From NCBI GenBank assembly GCA_003509785.1, contig DOMY01000082.1, forward strand, positions 1 to 8,532: DNA of 8,532 nt. Direction: 5' to 3'. Each line of letters begins with the position of its first letter. The first letter of the stretch is position 1. Below are positions 1 through 5,806 of this stretch, piece by piece. Position numbers and translations under genes: made by a program. Under the pieces are notes generated by a model. The model was not told the origin of the DNA and did no database searches. It was given only the letters and a program-made list of their open reading frames with translations. The stretch comes from Gemmobacter sp. GTDB lineage: Bacteria; Pseudomonadota; Alphaproteobacteria; Rhodobacterales; Rhodobacteraceae.

Positions 1-14
1 GGGTTAGGGTGTCG

Positions 15-1058
15 TCATTCCGGCTGAAAGCCCCCGATCAGCTGGCGCAGCCCGATCCAGGCGCCCAGCCCGATGGCCACCAGCGTCACCGGGCCGGACC
101 AGGCAAGGGCGGCAAAGCCCGTCACGCCCTGACCCACCGAACAGCCCATGGCGACCACGCCGCCAATGCCCATGAGAAAGGCGCCACCGACCTGGCGCCC
201 CAGCTCGCGCGGGTCTTCGCAGGCCTCCCAGCGGAACAGGCCCCGGATCATCGAGCCGATCAGCGCCCCGGCCATCACCCCCACGACCGAACCGACGGAA
301 AAGGTGATGCCGCCGGCCGTGGCCGTCATCAGAAAGATCAGCGTGCGGCCGACCGGGGCGGTGAAGGAGGGGCCCTCGACAGTGACGGCCCCAAGGCTCG
401 CGTCCGCCAGCCAGGAGGTGCCAGCAAAACACCAGACCACCGAAAGGCCCGCCGCGACAGCCCAGCCGATCATGCGGGGATTGCGCCGCAGGGGCGCATG
501 GGACAGGCCCCAGATCAGGCAGGCCAGCCCGATTGCCGTGATGGTGACGGTTGCGGGAATCCCGATCAGGCCAAGATCATGCACGATGCCCTGCGGCCCG
601 GTGGCATCGGGCTGTGGAAACAGCGCCACCCGCAGTGGCGCCAACGGGCCGGACAGGGCGACGAAGCCCGCAATTCCCATGACCACGACGATGACCATCG
701 CGCGCAGATCGCCGCCGCCAAAGCGCACCAAGGCGCCAAAGCCGCAGTTCCCGGCCAGTGCCATGCCATAGCCGAACACCAGCCCGCCAAAGATTGAGGC
801 CAGCGGATTCCAGGCGATGCTGTGATAGGCGCTGCCCCCCAGATCTATCAGCCCGGCCAGGGCGCCGAACTGGGTGCCCAGAACCGCCACCGCCAGAACG
901 ATGCCCCAGATCCGCAGCCGGGTCTGATCCTTGCCATAGATTGCGGTTTCCAGCGCGCCGAGGGTGCAGAATTCGCCCAGACGGGCCGCAAGCCCCAGCA
1001 CGATGCCGCCTGCCAGACCCACGAAGGCGGCAAGGGCGCCAAATGGCAGCGTTTCCAT
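15..1058 (-). CDS. soxT: SoxT, YeeE/YedE-family inner-membrane permease
   Basis: Predicted 347-residue polytopic membrane protein of the YeeE/YedE (sulphur transport) family, which moves thiosulfate or related reduced sulfur across the inner membrane. Nearly the whole protein is hydrophobic helix. Three cysteines lie in the places the family uses for substrate relay: Cys31 in EFCTLG, Cys105 in GNCGFG and Cys306 in MGCSVGQG; the last two motifs are strongly family-typical. An ATG 45 bases further upstream is open in frame, but the start chosen here (METLPFGA) has GGGAGG seven bases before it. The gene is last of the leftward trio soxS-soxR-soxT, a layout known from Pseudaminobacter and Paracoccus sox clusters. 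The fold and family are clear. The exact cargo (thiosulfate, sulfite or another sulfur species) and the assignment as SoxT rather than a generic YeeE protein rest on context. Confidence 0.88.
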   Translation of the reverse strand: METLPFGALAAFVGLAGGIVLGLAARLGEFCTLGALETAIYGKDQTRLRIWGIVLAVAVLGTQFGALAGLIDLGGSAYHSIAWNPLASIFGGLVFGYGMALAGNCGFGALVRFGGGDLRAMVIVVVMGIAGFVALSGPLAPLRVALFPQPDATGPQGIVHDLGLIGIPATVTITAIGLACLIWGLSHAPLRRNPRMIGWAVAAGLSVVWCFAGTSWLADASLGAVTVEGPSFTAPVGRTLIFLMTATAGGITFSVGSVVGVMAGALIGSMIRGLFRWEACEDPRELGRQVGGAFLMGIGGVVAMGCSVGQGVTGFAALAWSGPVTLVAIGLGAWIGLRQLIGGFQPE

Positions 1059-1084
1059 CCTTTTTCCTCCCGTTAGTCGCCCGG

Positions 1085-1099
1085 CGCCCGGATCGGGCG
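1085..1099 (-). other. Short intercistronic hairpin between soxR and soxT
   Basis: CGCCCG-GAT-CGGGCG forms a perfect 6-bp stem with a 3-base loop in the 65-base gap between the soxR stop and the soxT start. No T-run follows on the transcribed (minus) strand, so it is not a standard terminator. It could affect mRNA processing or lower soxT expression relative to soxR. Such GC-rich stems also arise by chance in DNA of this composition. Confidence 0.3.
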
Positions 1100-1123
1100 G
1101 CAAGCGCAGAGCAGGCGCCGGTC

Positions 1124-1522
1124 TCAGGCCGGTTTGCCGAACAGTCTGGCCAGCAGCGTGATCGTTGCTTCGACCTTGGGATCGAGAAGCGAGTAATAGA
1201 TCGCCTGTCCTTCGCGTCGCGCGCTGACAAGCCCCTCCAGTCGCAGGCGGGCAAGTTGCTGGCTGACCACAGCCTGACGCGATGACAGAAGATTTTCAAG
1301 CTCGGTCACGCTTTTGGGGCCGGACTGCAGATGACACAGGATGGTCAGCCGACCATCATGGCCAAGCGCCTTGAGGAAATTCGCCGCCTCATTCGCCTGA
1401 CCAACCAGCCCGACCAGATCAAGGGCGGCCCTGTCGTCAGCTTTTTCGCGTTCCGTTTCGCCCAATGCAAAAGACCCTGTCTGCAGTGGGCCCTTCTTGT
1501 CGCACCGCCGCCCTTGCCGCAA
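1124..1522 (-). CDS. soxR: SoxR, ArsR/SmtB-family repressor of the sox genes
   Basis: ArsR-family winged-helix DNA-binding protein, 132 residues from the longest start. Seen: a helical N-terminal segment (AANFLKALGHDGRLTILCHL, residues about 46-65), an HTH with recognition helix SRQAVVSQQLARLRLEG (81-97), and the wing RREGQAIYYSL (102-112). In Paracoccus and Pseudaminobacter, SoxR represses sox transcription by binding the soxS-soxV and soxW-soxX spacers, both present here. The related persulfide sensors SqrR and BigR use two cysteines 66 residues apart. Here Cys63 is kept in ILCHL, but residue 129 is Gly (LFGKPA). The only other cysteine is Cys7, included only if translation starts at the upstream TTG. 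The frame has no ATG or GTG start; candidates are TTG at 1520-1522 and TTG at 1463-1465 (113 residues), neither with a strong ribosome binding site. The right boundary is therefore uncertain; the family call is secure. Confidence 0.87.
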   Translation of the reverse strand: MRQGRRCDKKGPLQTGSFALGETEREKADDRAALDLVGLVGQANEAANFLKALGHDGRLTILCHLQSGPKSVTELENLLSSRQAVVSQQLARLRLEGLVSARREGQAIYYSLLDPKVEATITLLARLFGKPA

Positions 1523-1523
1523 C

Positions 1524-1542
1524 CAAAACCGCGCAAAACCGC
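1524..1542. repeat. Tandem CAAAACCGC direct repeat between soxS and soxR
   Basis: Two copies of CAAAACCGC lie at 1524-1532 and 1534-1542, exactly ten bases apart, so on the same face of the helix. They sit just upstream (minus-strand sense) of the longest possible soxR start. The repeat could be an operator or an mRNA element, or chance low-complexity sequence; nothing in the window tests this. Confidence 0.35.
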
Positions 1543-1573
1543 AAGATTTCGGGCCGATTGCGGTTCCGGCGCG

Positions 1574-1942
1574 TCAATTCGGTGCCGGTTCGGCGCGGGC
1601 CAGCATCTGGCCCAGAAGTGGCCAGAAGAAATCTTCGCCGGGATAGCCTTCGATCCGCGCAAGTTCTGCCCCACCCTGGATCAGGACAAAGGTTGGGGTA
1701 AAGACCGGCGGTGAAACGAGGGTGACATCTGCGGGCAGCGGATCGCGCAGTTGCATCCGCCGCAGCGGGGCGGCCTGGCCTTCGGCGGTCTTGGGGTATT
1801 CGGGTGCGATTTCCGCGTTCCAGCGCGCGCAATAGATGCAGCCCGGCTGTTCGAACATCAGCAGTTGCAGTTCTGCGGCCATGGCGGGGCCTGCGATGGC
1901 CGAAGCCAGAAACAGCAGGATGGGGGCGAGGATGCGGGCCAT
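1574..1942 (-). CDS. soxS: SoxS, periplasmic thioredoxin-like protein
   Basis: 122-residue exported thioredoxin-fold protein. Residues 1-22 form a Sec signal peptide (hydrophobic core LAPILLFLASAIAG, probable cleavage after AMA or AMAA). The redox motif is Cys35-Ile-Tyr-Cys38 in EQPGCIYCARW, and FTPTF near residue 80 supplies the cis-proline loop typical of the fold. In Paracoccus pantotrophus, SoxS is a periplasmic thioredoxin needed for full expression or activity of the Sox system, probably by keeping Sox-protein thiols reduced. The ATG start at 1940-1942 fits the signal peptide, though the ribosome binding site is weak. It is first gene of the leftward operon, divergent from soxV, with a 105-base spacer. 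Its stop is in the same reading frame as soxR downstream. The CIYC motif is the same as that of SoxW. Confidence 0.9.
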   Translation of the reverse strand: MARILAPILLFLASAIAGPAMAAELQLLMFEQPGCIYCARWNAEIAPEYPKTAEGQAAPLRRMQLRDPLPADVTLVSPPVFTPTFVLIQGGAELARIEGYPGEDFFWPLLGQMLARAEPAPN

Positions 1943-1951
1943 GGTGACAAC

Positions 1952-1986
1952 CTGATATGGGCTGATATGGGATTGACTGATATAAG
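1952..1986 (+). repeat. Three CTGATAT direct repeats in the soxS-soxV spacer
   Basis: CTGATATGGG occurs at 1952-1961 and again at 1962-1971, with a third variant CTGATATAAG at 1977-1986. Spacings are 10 and 15 bases; the first two are thus on the same helix face. The third copy overlaps the soxV -35 element and its spacer. Placement between divergent sox operons suggests binding sites for a regulator, most simply SoxR, but the repeat is not a match to any operator I can state with certainty. Confidence 0.55.
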
Positions 1987-2000
1987 GATTAAAATATGCT
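1973..2000 (+). promoter_or_regulatory. Sigma70-like promoter of soxV
   Basis: TTGACT at 1973-1978 (five of six matches to the -35 consensus) is followed after 16 bases by TATGCT at 1995-2000 (four of six matches to -10). It faces soxV, whose start is 48 bases beyond the -10. The local AT richness contrasts with the GC-rich coding sequence around it. It would drive soxVW and possibly read on into soxX. No clear leftward promoter for soxS could be picked out by eye in the same spacer. Confidence 0.6.
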
Positions 2001-2003
2001 AAT
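1988..2003. promoter_or_regulatory. Candidate SoxR operator, ATTA-N8-TAAT palindrome
   Basis: ATTA at 1988-1991 and TAAT at 2000-2003 form an inverted repeat with an 8-base centre. It completely covers the proposed soxV -10 element, where a bound repressor would block RNA polymerase. The ATTN-N8-NAAT geometry resembles sites of the related SqrR/BigR repressors. Assignment to SoxR is inferred from position and family. Confidence 0.45.
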
Positions 2004-2047
2004 GTAACTTTGCCAGATGGGCAAGGCAGCGCTTCGGGGAGGAGGCG

Positions 2048-2785
2048 ATGCTGGAGATCACATTCGGCGGCGCGGCGCTGGCCGGGCTGCTGTCATTCCT
2101 GTCACCCTGCATCCTGCCGATGGTGCCGTTTTACCTGTCCTATATGGCGGGGGTTTCCGTGCGCGAGCTGCGCGACGGTGGCAGGCCTGCGCCGGGCGCG
2201 CAGGGGCGCCTGGTGCTGCGCGCCGTGGCCTTTGCGCTTGGTGTCACCACGATCTTCATTCTGCTGGGGCTGGGGGCGACTGCGCTTGGCCGCACCTTCC
2301 TGGAGTGGAAGGAAACGCTGTCCTGGGTGGCGGCGGCGATCCTGATCCTGTTCGGGTTGCATTTTCTGGGCGTGCTGAAGATCGGCCTGTTCTACCGCGA
2401 GGCGCGGGTGCAATCGGATACCCGGCCCACCACACTGGCGGGGGCCTATGTCATGGGGCTTGCCTTCGGCTTTGGCTGGACGCCCTGCGTCGGCCCGGCG
2501 CTGGCGGCGATTTTGATGGTGGCCAGCGGCATGGGCGATCTGTGGCGCGGTGGTGCCTTGCTGGCGGTCTATGGTCTGGCCATGACGCTGCCCTTCGTGC
2601 TGGCCGCGCTGTTTGCAGGGTCGTTTCTGGGCTGGGTGGCGCGGCATCGGGCGCTGATGGGCCATGTGGAAAAGGCGATGGGGGTGATGCTGATCGTCTT
2701 TGGCCTGCTGATCGCCACCAATTCCGTCAACCTGATCGCGGATTGGATGATCCGCAATTTCGACTGGACTGCCACGCTCAAATGA
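2048..2785 (+). CDS. soxV: SoxV, CcdA-like membrane thiol-disulfide transporter
   Basis: 245-residue membrane protein of the CcdA/DsbD-transmembrane family with about six hydrophobic segments. The two redox cysteines sit in the family motifs LSPCILPM (Cys21) and GWTPCVGPAL (Cys147). These pass electrons from cytoplasmic thioredoxin across the inner membrane to a periplasmic thioredoxin. In Paracoccus, SoxV is specific to the Sox pathway and delivers reductant to SoxW and SoxYZ rather than serving cytochrome c maturation. The ATG start is preceded by GGGGAGGAGG at good spacing. soxW follows after 12 bases, so the two are surely co-transcribed. The family is certain, and the Sox-specific role is clear from context. 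Confidence 0.95.
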   Translation: MLEITFGGAALAGLLSFLSPCILPMVPFYLSYMAGVSVRELRDGGRPAPGAQGRLVLRAVAFALGVTTIFILLGLGATALGRTFLEWKETLSWVAAAILILFGLHFLGVLKIGLFYREARVQSDTRPTTLAGAYVMGLAFGFGWTPCVGPALAAILMVASGMGDLWRGGALLAVYGLAMTLPFVLAALFAGSFLGWVARHRALMGHVEKAMGVMLIVFGLLIATNSVNLIADWMIRNFDWTATLK

Positions 2786-2797
2786 ACGGAGCCTGCC

Positions 2798-3358
2798 ATG
2801 ACCCGCCTGCGCCTGTTTGCCGCCGCCCTTGCCCTGATCGCCACGCCCGCCCTTGCGGCGGACCTGGGGGATGACGGGCTGCACAAGCCCGACTGGCTGC
2901 GCGAAACCTTCAAGGATCTGCGCGAAGATCTGGCCGAAGCCAATGCCGAGGGCAAAAGGCTGCTGATTACGGTGGAACAGCGCGGCTGCATCTATTGCAC
3001 GAAGATGCACGAAGAGGTGTTCCCCGATCCGGCCATCGACGCGCTGATCCGCGACCATTACTTCGTCGTGCAGATGAACCTGTTCGGCGATGTCGAAGTG
3101 ACGGATTTCGACGGCACGGTGCTGCCGGAAAAGGACATGGCGGTGCGTTGGGGTGTGATGTTCACCCCCACGCTGATCTTTCTGCCCGAAGAGGTTGCCG
3201 CAGACCGCACAGCGGCAGAATCGGCGGTGGCGATGATGCCCGGCGCCTTCGGCAAGGGCACCACGGCGGCGCTGCTGACCTGGGTGCGCGATCACGGATA
3301 TGAGAACGGCGAGCATTTCCAGAAATTCCTCGCAAGCCGGATGAGCGCGGAAGACTGA
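2798..3358 (+). CDS. soxW: SoxW, periplasmic thioredoxin
   Basis: 186-residue exported thioredoxin-fold protein. A Sec signal peptide covers residues 1-20 or 21 (LFAAALALIATPALAA). The active site is Cys64-Ile-Tyr-Cys67 in QRGCIYCTKMHEEVF, with the cis-proline loop at MFTPTLIFL. It accepts electrons from SoxV just upstream and is thought to reduce the SoxYZ thiol or oxidised Sox intermediates. It is longer than SoxS, with about 40 extra residues ahead of the active site and a helical C-terminal tail. The ribosome binding site is CGGAG just before the ATG. It is the last gene before the AT-rich spacer that leads into soxX, so soxVW may form a transcription unit with its own promoter. Confidence 0.93.
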   Translation: MTRLRLFAAALALIATPALAADLGDDGLHKPDWLRETFKDLREDLAEANAEGKRLLITVEQRGCIYCTKMHEEVFPDPAIDALIRDHYFVVQMNLFGDVEVTDFDGTVLPEKDMAVRWGVMFTPTLIFLPEEVAADRTAAESAVAMMPGAFGKGTTAALLTWVRDHGYENGEHFQKFLASRMSAED

Positions 3359-3475
3359 CGGCAAATGCCTGAATTTGCTGCATATATAGGAATATTCACG
3401 GATACATATATTTATGTTGCAAGCCGTGCCCCGGCGGGTCTATCGTTTCCATGGGAGAGATCAGGGAGGATCGCC
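3359..3475 (+). promoter_or_regulatory. soxW-soxX spacer, probable second SoxR-controlled region
   Basis: A 117-base spacer that breaks the otherwise tightly packed rightward operon. It is strikingly AT-rich at 3381-3418. It holds a GAATATTC palindrome (3390-3397) and an inverted repeat ACATA-N4-TATGT (3404-3417). Its left part, CCTGA..TG.CTGCATATATAGGAAT from 3368, resembles the soxS-soxV spacer (CCTGATATGGGCTGATATGGGAT), as expected of two sites for one regulator. In Paracoccus and Pseudaminobacter the equivalent spacer is a promoter-operator bound by SoxR. An ATG at 3365 is in frame with soxX but is not its start. A precise -35/-10 pair could not be assigned by eye. Confidence 0.6.
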
Positions 3476-3949
3476 ATGAATCGCCAGCTCTGGCTGGCGT
3501 CAGCGGTGGCTTTGGCCGCTGCAACGCCAGCCGTCTGTGAAACCGCGCCGAAAGACGTGACCTATGCCGAGGGTGCGGTAGAGGCCTCGCTCTCTGGTGC
3601 GCCGGGCAATCCGGAAGAGGGCGTGAAGGTCATGACCACCAATGCGCTTGGCAATTGCGTGGCCTGTCACCAGATCGCCGCGCTGCCGGATGTGCAGTTT
3701 CCGGGGGATATTGCGCCGCCACTGGATGGGGTGGCGGATCGCTATTCGGAACCGCAGCTGCGCGGCATCGTCGCCAATGCCAAGATGACCTTCGAGGGCA
3801 GTTTCATGCCCGCCTTCTACAAGACCGAAGGCTTCATCCGTCCAGGCAATGGCTACACCGGCAAGGCAGCGGAAGGCGATCTGGCCCCCGTGCTGACCGC
3901 GCAGCAAATCGAAGATGTCGTGGCCTATCTGCTCACCCTCAAAGAGTGA
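3476..3949 (+). CDS. soxX: SoxX, monoheme cytochrome c subunit of SoxXA
   Basis: 157-residue exported cytochrome c. A signal peptide occupies about residues 1-21. The heme site is Cys61-Val-Ala-Cys64-His65 (NCVACH), and the likely distal heme ligand is Met111 in GSFMPAFY. SoxX pairs with SoxA to form the SoxXA enzyme that oxidatively attaches thiosulfate to the SoxY cysteine, with electrons leaving through this heme to the respiratory chain. The start at 3476 has GGGAGG six bases before it and gives a proper signal peptide. The in-frame ATG at 3365 would add 37 residues with no ribosome binding site and lies inside the control region. Cys21 near the expected cleavage point is not in a good lipobox. 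soxY follows after 27 bases. Confidence 0.96.
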   Translation: MNRQLWLASAVALAAATPAVCETAPKDVTYAEGAVEASLSGAPGNPEEGVKVMTTNALGNCVACHQIAALPDVQFPGDIAPPLDGVADRYSEPQLRGIVANAKMTFEGSFMPAFYKTEGFIRPGNGYTGKAAEGDLAPVLTAQQIEDVVAYLLTLKE

Positions 3950-3976
3950 CAGGCGCCAGAGTTCAAGGAGATGACG

Positions 3977-4396
3977 ATGAAACTGACGAGACGTGATGCC
4001 CTTTGGGCCGGTTTTGGCGGGATCGCTGCCGCGGCGCTGCCGGGCTGGGCTTTGGCTGCCACGACGGAAGAGCTGACCAACAGCTTTACCGGGGGTGCGG
4101 CGCCGGGCACCGGCGGGATTACCCTGACCGCGCCGGAAATCGCGGAAAACGGCAATACCGTTCCGGTCGAGGTGGATGCCCCGGGCGCGGTGGCGATCAT
4201 GCTGCTGGCGGTTGGCAACCCCGAACCGGCCGTGGCCACCTTTACCTTCGGCCCTGCCGCGGCCAGCCAGCGGGCGGCAACCCGCATCCGTCTGGCCAAG
4301 ACGCAGGATGTGGTTGCGCTGGCCAAGATGGCGGACGGATCGGTGGTGCAGGCACAGACCACCGTAAAGGTGACCATCGGCGGCTGCGGCGGCTGA
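3977..4396 (+). CDS. soxY: SoxY, sulfur-carrier subunit of SoxYZ
   Basis: 139-residue carrier protein ending in the hallmark swinging arm GGCGG. Cys137 is the residue that covalently holds pathway intermediates. The N-terminus has a Tat signal (LTRRDALW, then a hydrophobic stretch ending in WALAA, cleavage around residue 28), so SoxY and its partner SoxZ are exported folded. The rest is an immunoglobulin-like beta domain. Two ATGs are close together: the one at 3971 directly abuts the AAGGAG box, so the ATG at 3977, six bases from the box, is the likely start. It lies between soxX and soxZ in the standard XYZAB order. Confidence 0.97.
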   Translation: MKLTRRDALWAGFGGIAAAALPGWALAATTEELTNSFTGGAAPGTGGITLTAPEIAENGNTVPVEVDAPGAVAIMLLAVGNPEPAVATFTFGPAAASQRAATRIRLAKTQDVVALAKMADGSVVQAQTTVKVTIGGCGG

Positions 4397-4419
4397 TTTC
4401 AGGAACAGGAGGAACGACT

Positions 4420-4749
4420 ATGGCAGATGATGCAAAACCCCGCGTGAAGGTTCCGAAATCGGCAAAGGCGGGCGAGGCCGTCACCATCAAGGCCCTGATT
4501 TCCCACAAGATGGAATCGGGCCAGCGCAAGGATGCCGAAGGCAAGCTGATCCCGCGGTCGATCATCAACCGCTTCACCTGTGACCTGAACGGGGTCAATG
4601 TGGTGGATGTGGCGATCGACCCTGCGGTTTCAACCAACCCCTATTTCGAATTTGACGCCAAGGTGGATGCGGCGGGCGAATTCAAGTTCACCTGGTATGA
4701 TGACGACGGCTCCGTCTACGAAGACGTGAAGCCGATCGAAGTCGCCTGA
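4420..4749 (+). CDS. soxZ: SoxZ, sulfur-oxidation complex subunit
   Basis: 109-residue partner of SoxY with an immunoglobulin-like fold. Family-typical stretches are RVKVPKSAKAGEAVTIKALI near the N-terminus, PRSIINRFTCDLNG in the middle and FKFTWYDDDGSVYE near the C-terminus. It has no signal peptide and is carried to the periplasm bound to SoxY. SoxZ helps present the SoxY arm to SoxXA, SoxB and SoxCD. It has a single cysteine (Cys54). The start is preceded by GGAGG (AGGAGGAACGACT before the ATG). The same frame is open upstream through soxY, but that is a shadow extension. Confidence 0.97.
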   Translation: MADDAKPRVKVPKSAKAGEAVTIKALISHKMESGQRKDAEGKLIPRSIINRFTCDLNGVNVVDVAIDPAVSTNPYFEFDAKVDAAGEFKFTWYDDDGSVYEDVKPIEVA

Positions 4750-4776
4750 GCGTTGCTGGTCAAGGGAGGAGACGCC

Positions 4777-5679
4777 ATGCAGCGCTATACCAAGACGGGA
4801 TTTGCACCCCATGCCGCTGGCGCGGCACGCGGAATTGCCGCTGCGGCGGTTCTGGGCCTTGCCCTTGCGGGCGCGGCTTTTGCCGATCCGGTGGAAGATA
4901 CGCTGACCATCGAAACCGATGATGGCCCGCTGACCCTGACCACCAGCGCCCCGGCGCCAGAGCATCTGAAGGATGCGATGGATACGATCTGGTCGGGCTG
5001 GCATTACCGCGAGGATGAAACCCGCGATCTGGAGCGGGATGATTTCGACAATCCGGGCATGGTGTTCGTGGATCGCGGCATCGACAGCTGGAACAAGGCC
5101 CAGGGCGCCAAGGGCGAAAGCTGCGCGGGCTGCCATCAGGGGCCGGAAACCATGGCGGGGCTGCGGGCCACGCTGCCACGGGTTGATGCGACGTCGGGCA
5201 AGCTGATGTTGATGGAAGATTACATCAACGGCTGCGTGACCGAACGCATGGGGCTGGAGGCCTGGGGCTGGACCGGGGACAAGATGAAGGACATGCTGGC
5301 GCTGATTTCCGTGCAGTCGCGCGGGATGGCGGTCAATGTCGCCATCGACGGCCCGGCTGCCGCCTTCTGGGAGAAGGGCAAGGAAATCTATTATACCCGC
5401 TTCGGTCAGCTGGAGATGTCTTGTGCCAATTGTCATGAAGACAATCAGGGGATGATGATCCGGGCCGACCATCTGAGTCAGGGCCAGATCAATGGCTTTC
5501 CGGCCTATCGTCTGAAAGATGCGGGCATCCTTTCGGCACAGCAGCGCTTCGTCGGTTGTGTGCGTGATACCCGTGCCGAAACCTTCAAGGCCGGATCTGA
5601 CGAGTTCAAGGCGCTGGAGCTTTATGTCGCCTCGCGCGGTAACGGGCTGAGCGTCGAGGGCGTATCTGTCCGGCACTGA
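4777..5679 (+). CDS. soxA: SoxA, diheme cytochrome c subunit of SoxXA
   Basis: 300-residue exported cytochrome of the diheme SoxA type. The signal peptide ends near residue 36 (LALAGAAFA). Two CxxCH heme sites are present: Cys116-Cys119-His120 (SCAGCH) and Cys216-Cys219-His220 (SCANCH). Cys153 in INGCVTERM and Cys261 in FVGCVRDTRAE match the axial-ligand cysteines; the latter is the active-site residue found as a persulfide in Rhodovulum SoxA. All catalytic features are therefore intact. SoxXA joins thiosulfate to SoxY Cys137. The start at 4777 has GGGAGGA six bases before it; an in-frame TTG at 4753 is not needed. soxZ ends 27 bases upstream. Confidence 0.97.
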   Translation: MQRYTKTGFAPHAAGAARGIAAAAVLGLALAGAAFADPVEDTLTIETDDGPLTLTTSAPAPEHLKDAMDTIWSGWHYREDETRDLERDDFDNPGMVFVDRGIDSWNKAQGAKGESCAGCHQGPETMAGLRATLPRVDATSGKLMLMEDYINGCVTERMGLEAWGWTGDKMKDMLALISVQSRGMAVNVAIDGPAAAFWEKGKEIYYTRFGQLEMSCANCHEDNQGMMIRADHLSQGQINGFPAYRLKDAGILSAQQRFVGCVRDTRAETFKAGSDEFKALELYVASRGNGLSVEGVSVRH

Positions 5680-5685
5680 CCCCAT

Positions 5686-5709
5686 CGGCCGCCGGGCGAC
5701 TGGCGGCCG
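5686..5709 (+). other. Stem-loop in the soxA-soxB spacer
   Basis: CGGCCGCC at 5686-5693 and GGCGGCCG at 5702-5709 form a perfect 8-bp stem with an 8-base loop, starting 7 bases after the soxA stop. A C-rich stretch, not a T-run, follows, so it is unlikely to be an efficient intrinsic terminator. The 127-base soxA-soxB gap is the longest inside the structural operon. The hairpin may stabilise the 3' end of soxXYZA mRNA or reduce read-through into soxB. The rest of the gap shows no promoter I can support. Confidence 0.5.
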
Positions 5710-5806
5710 CATCTTCCCCCATCACATTGGCAGCCGGACCGGCGCGCGTTGTCGCGCAGCAGGTCTGGCCATGCCGGAAAGACCAGACTCAGACGAGGAG
5801 ACCGGG

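Noticed and set aside
9..797. Plus-strand open frames of 262 and 207 codons opposite soxT
   Set aside because: They are shadows of the SoxT membrane protein; the translations are low-complexity, rich in Pro/Gln/Arg/Ala, with no ribosome binding site or family motif.
2102..3364. Long antisense open frame (420 codons) opposite soxV and soxW
   Set aside because: It lies opposite two well-recognised genes, its translation is Gln/His/Arg/Gly-rich and of low complexity as expected of a GC-rich shadow, and it has no recognisable domain.
3365..3475. N-terminal extension of soxX from the ATG at 3365
   Set aside because: No ribosome binding site; it would bury the signal peptide 37 residues in and covers the AT-rich control region. 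The ATG at 3476 has a strong GGGAGG and starts a normal signal peptide.
3521..3541. SoxX as a lipoprotein anchored through Cys21
   Set aside because: The sequence before Cys21 is PAV, with Val at -1 and Pro at -3, which does not fit a lipobox; a soluble periplasmic SoxX is the usual state.
5771..5806. Upstream soxB start at 5771
   Set aside because: Weak ribosome binding site; the added residues are acidic and would precede the Tat twin-arginine motif unusually far, whereas 5807 has GAGGAG at correct spacing.
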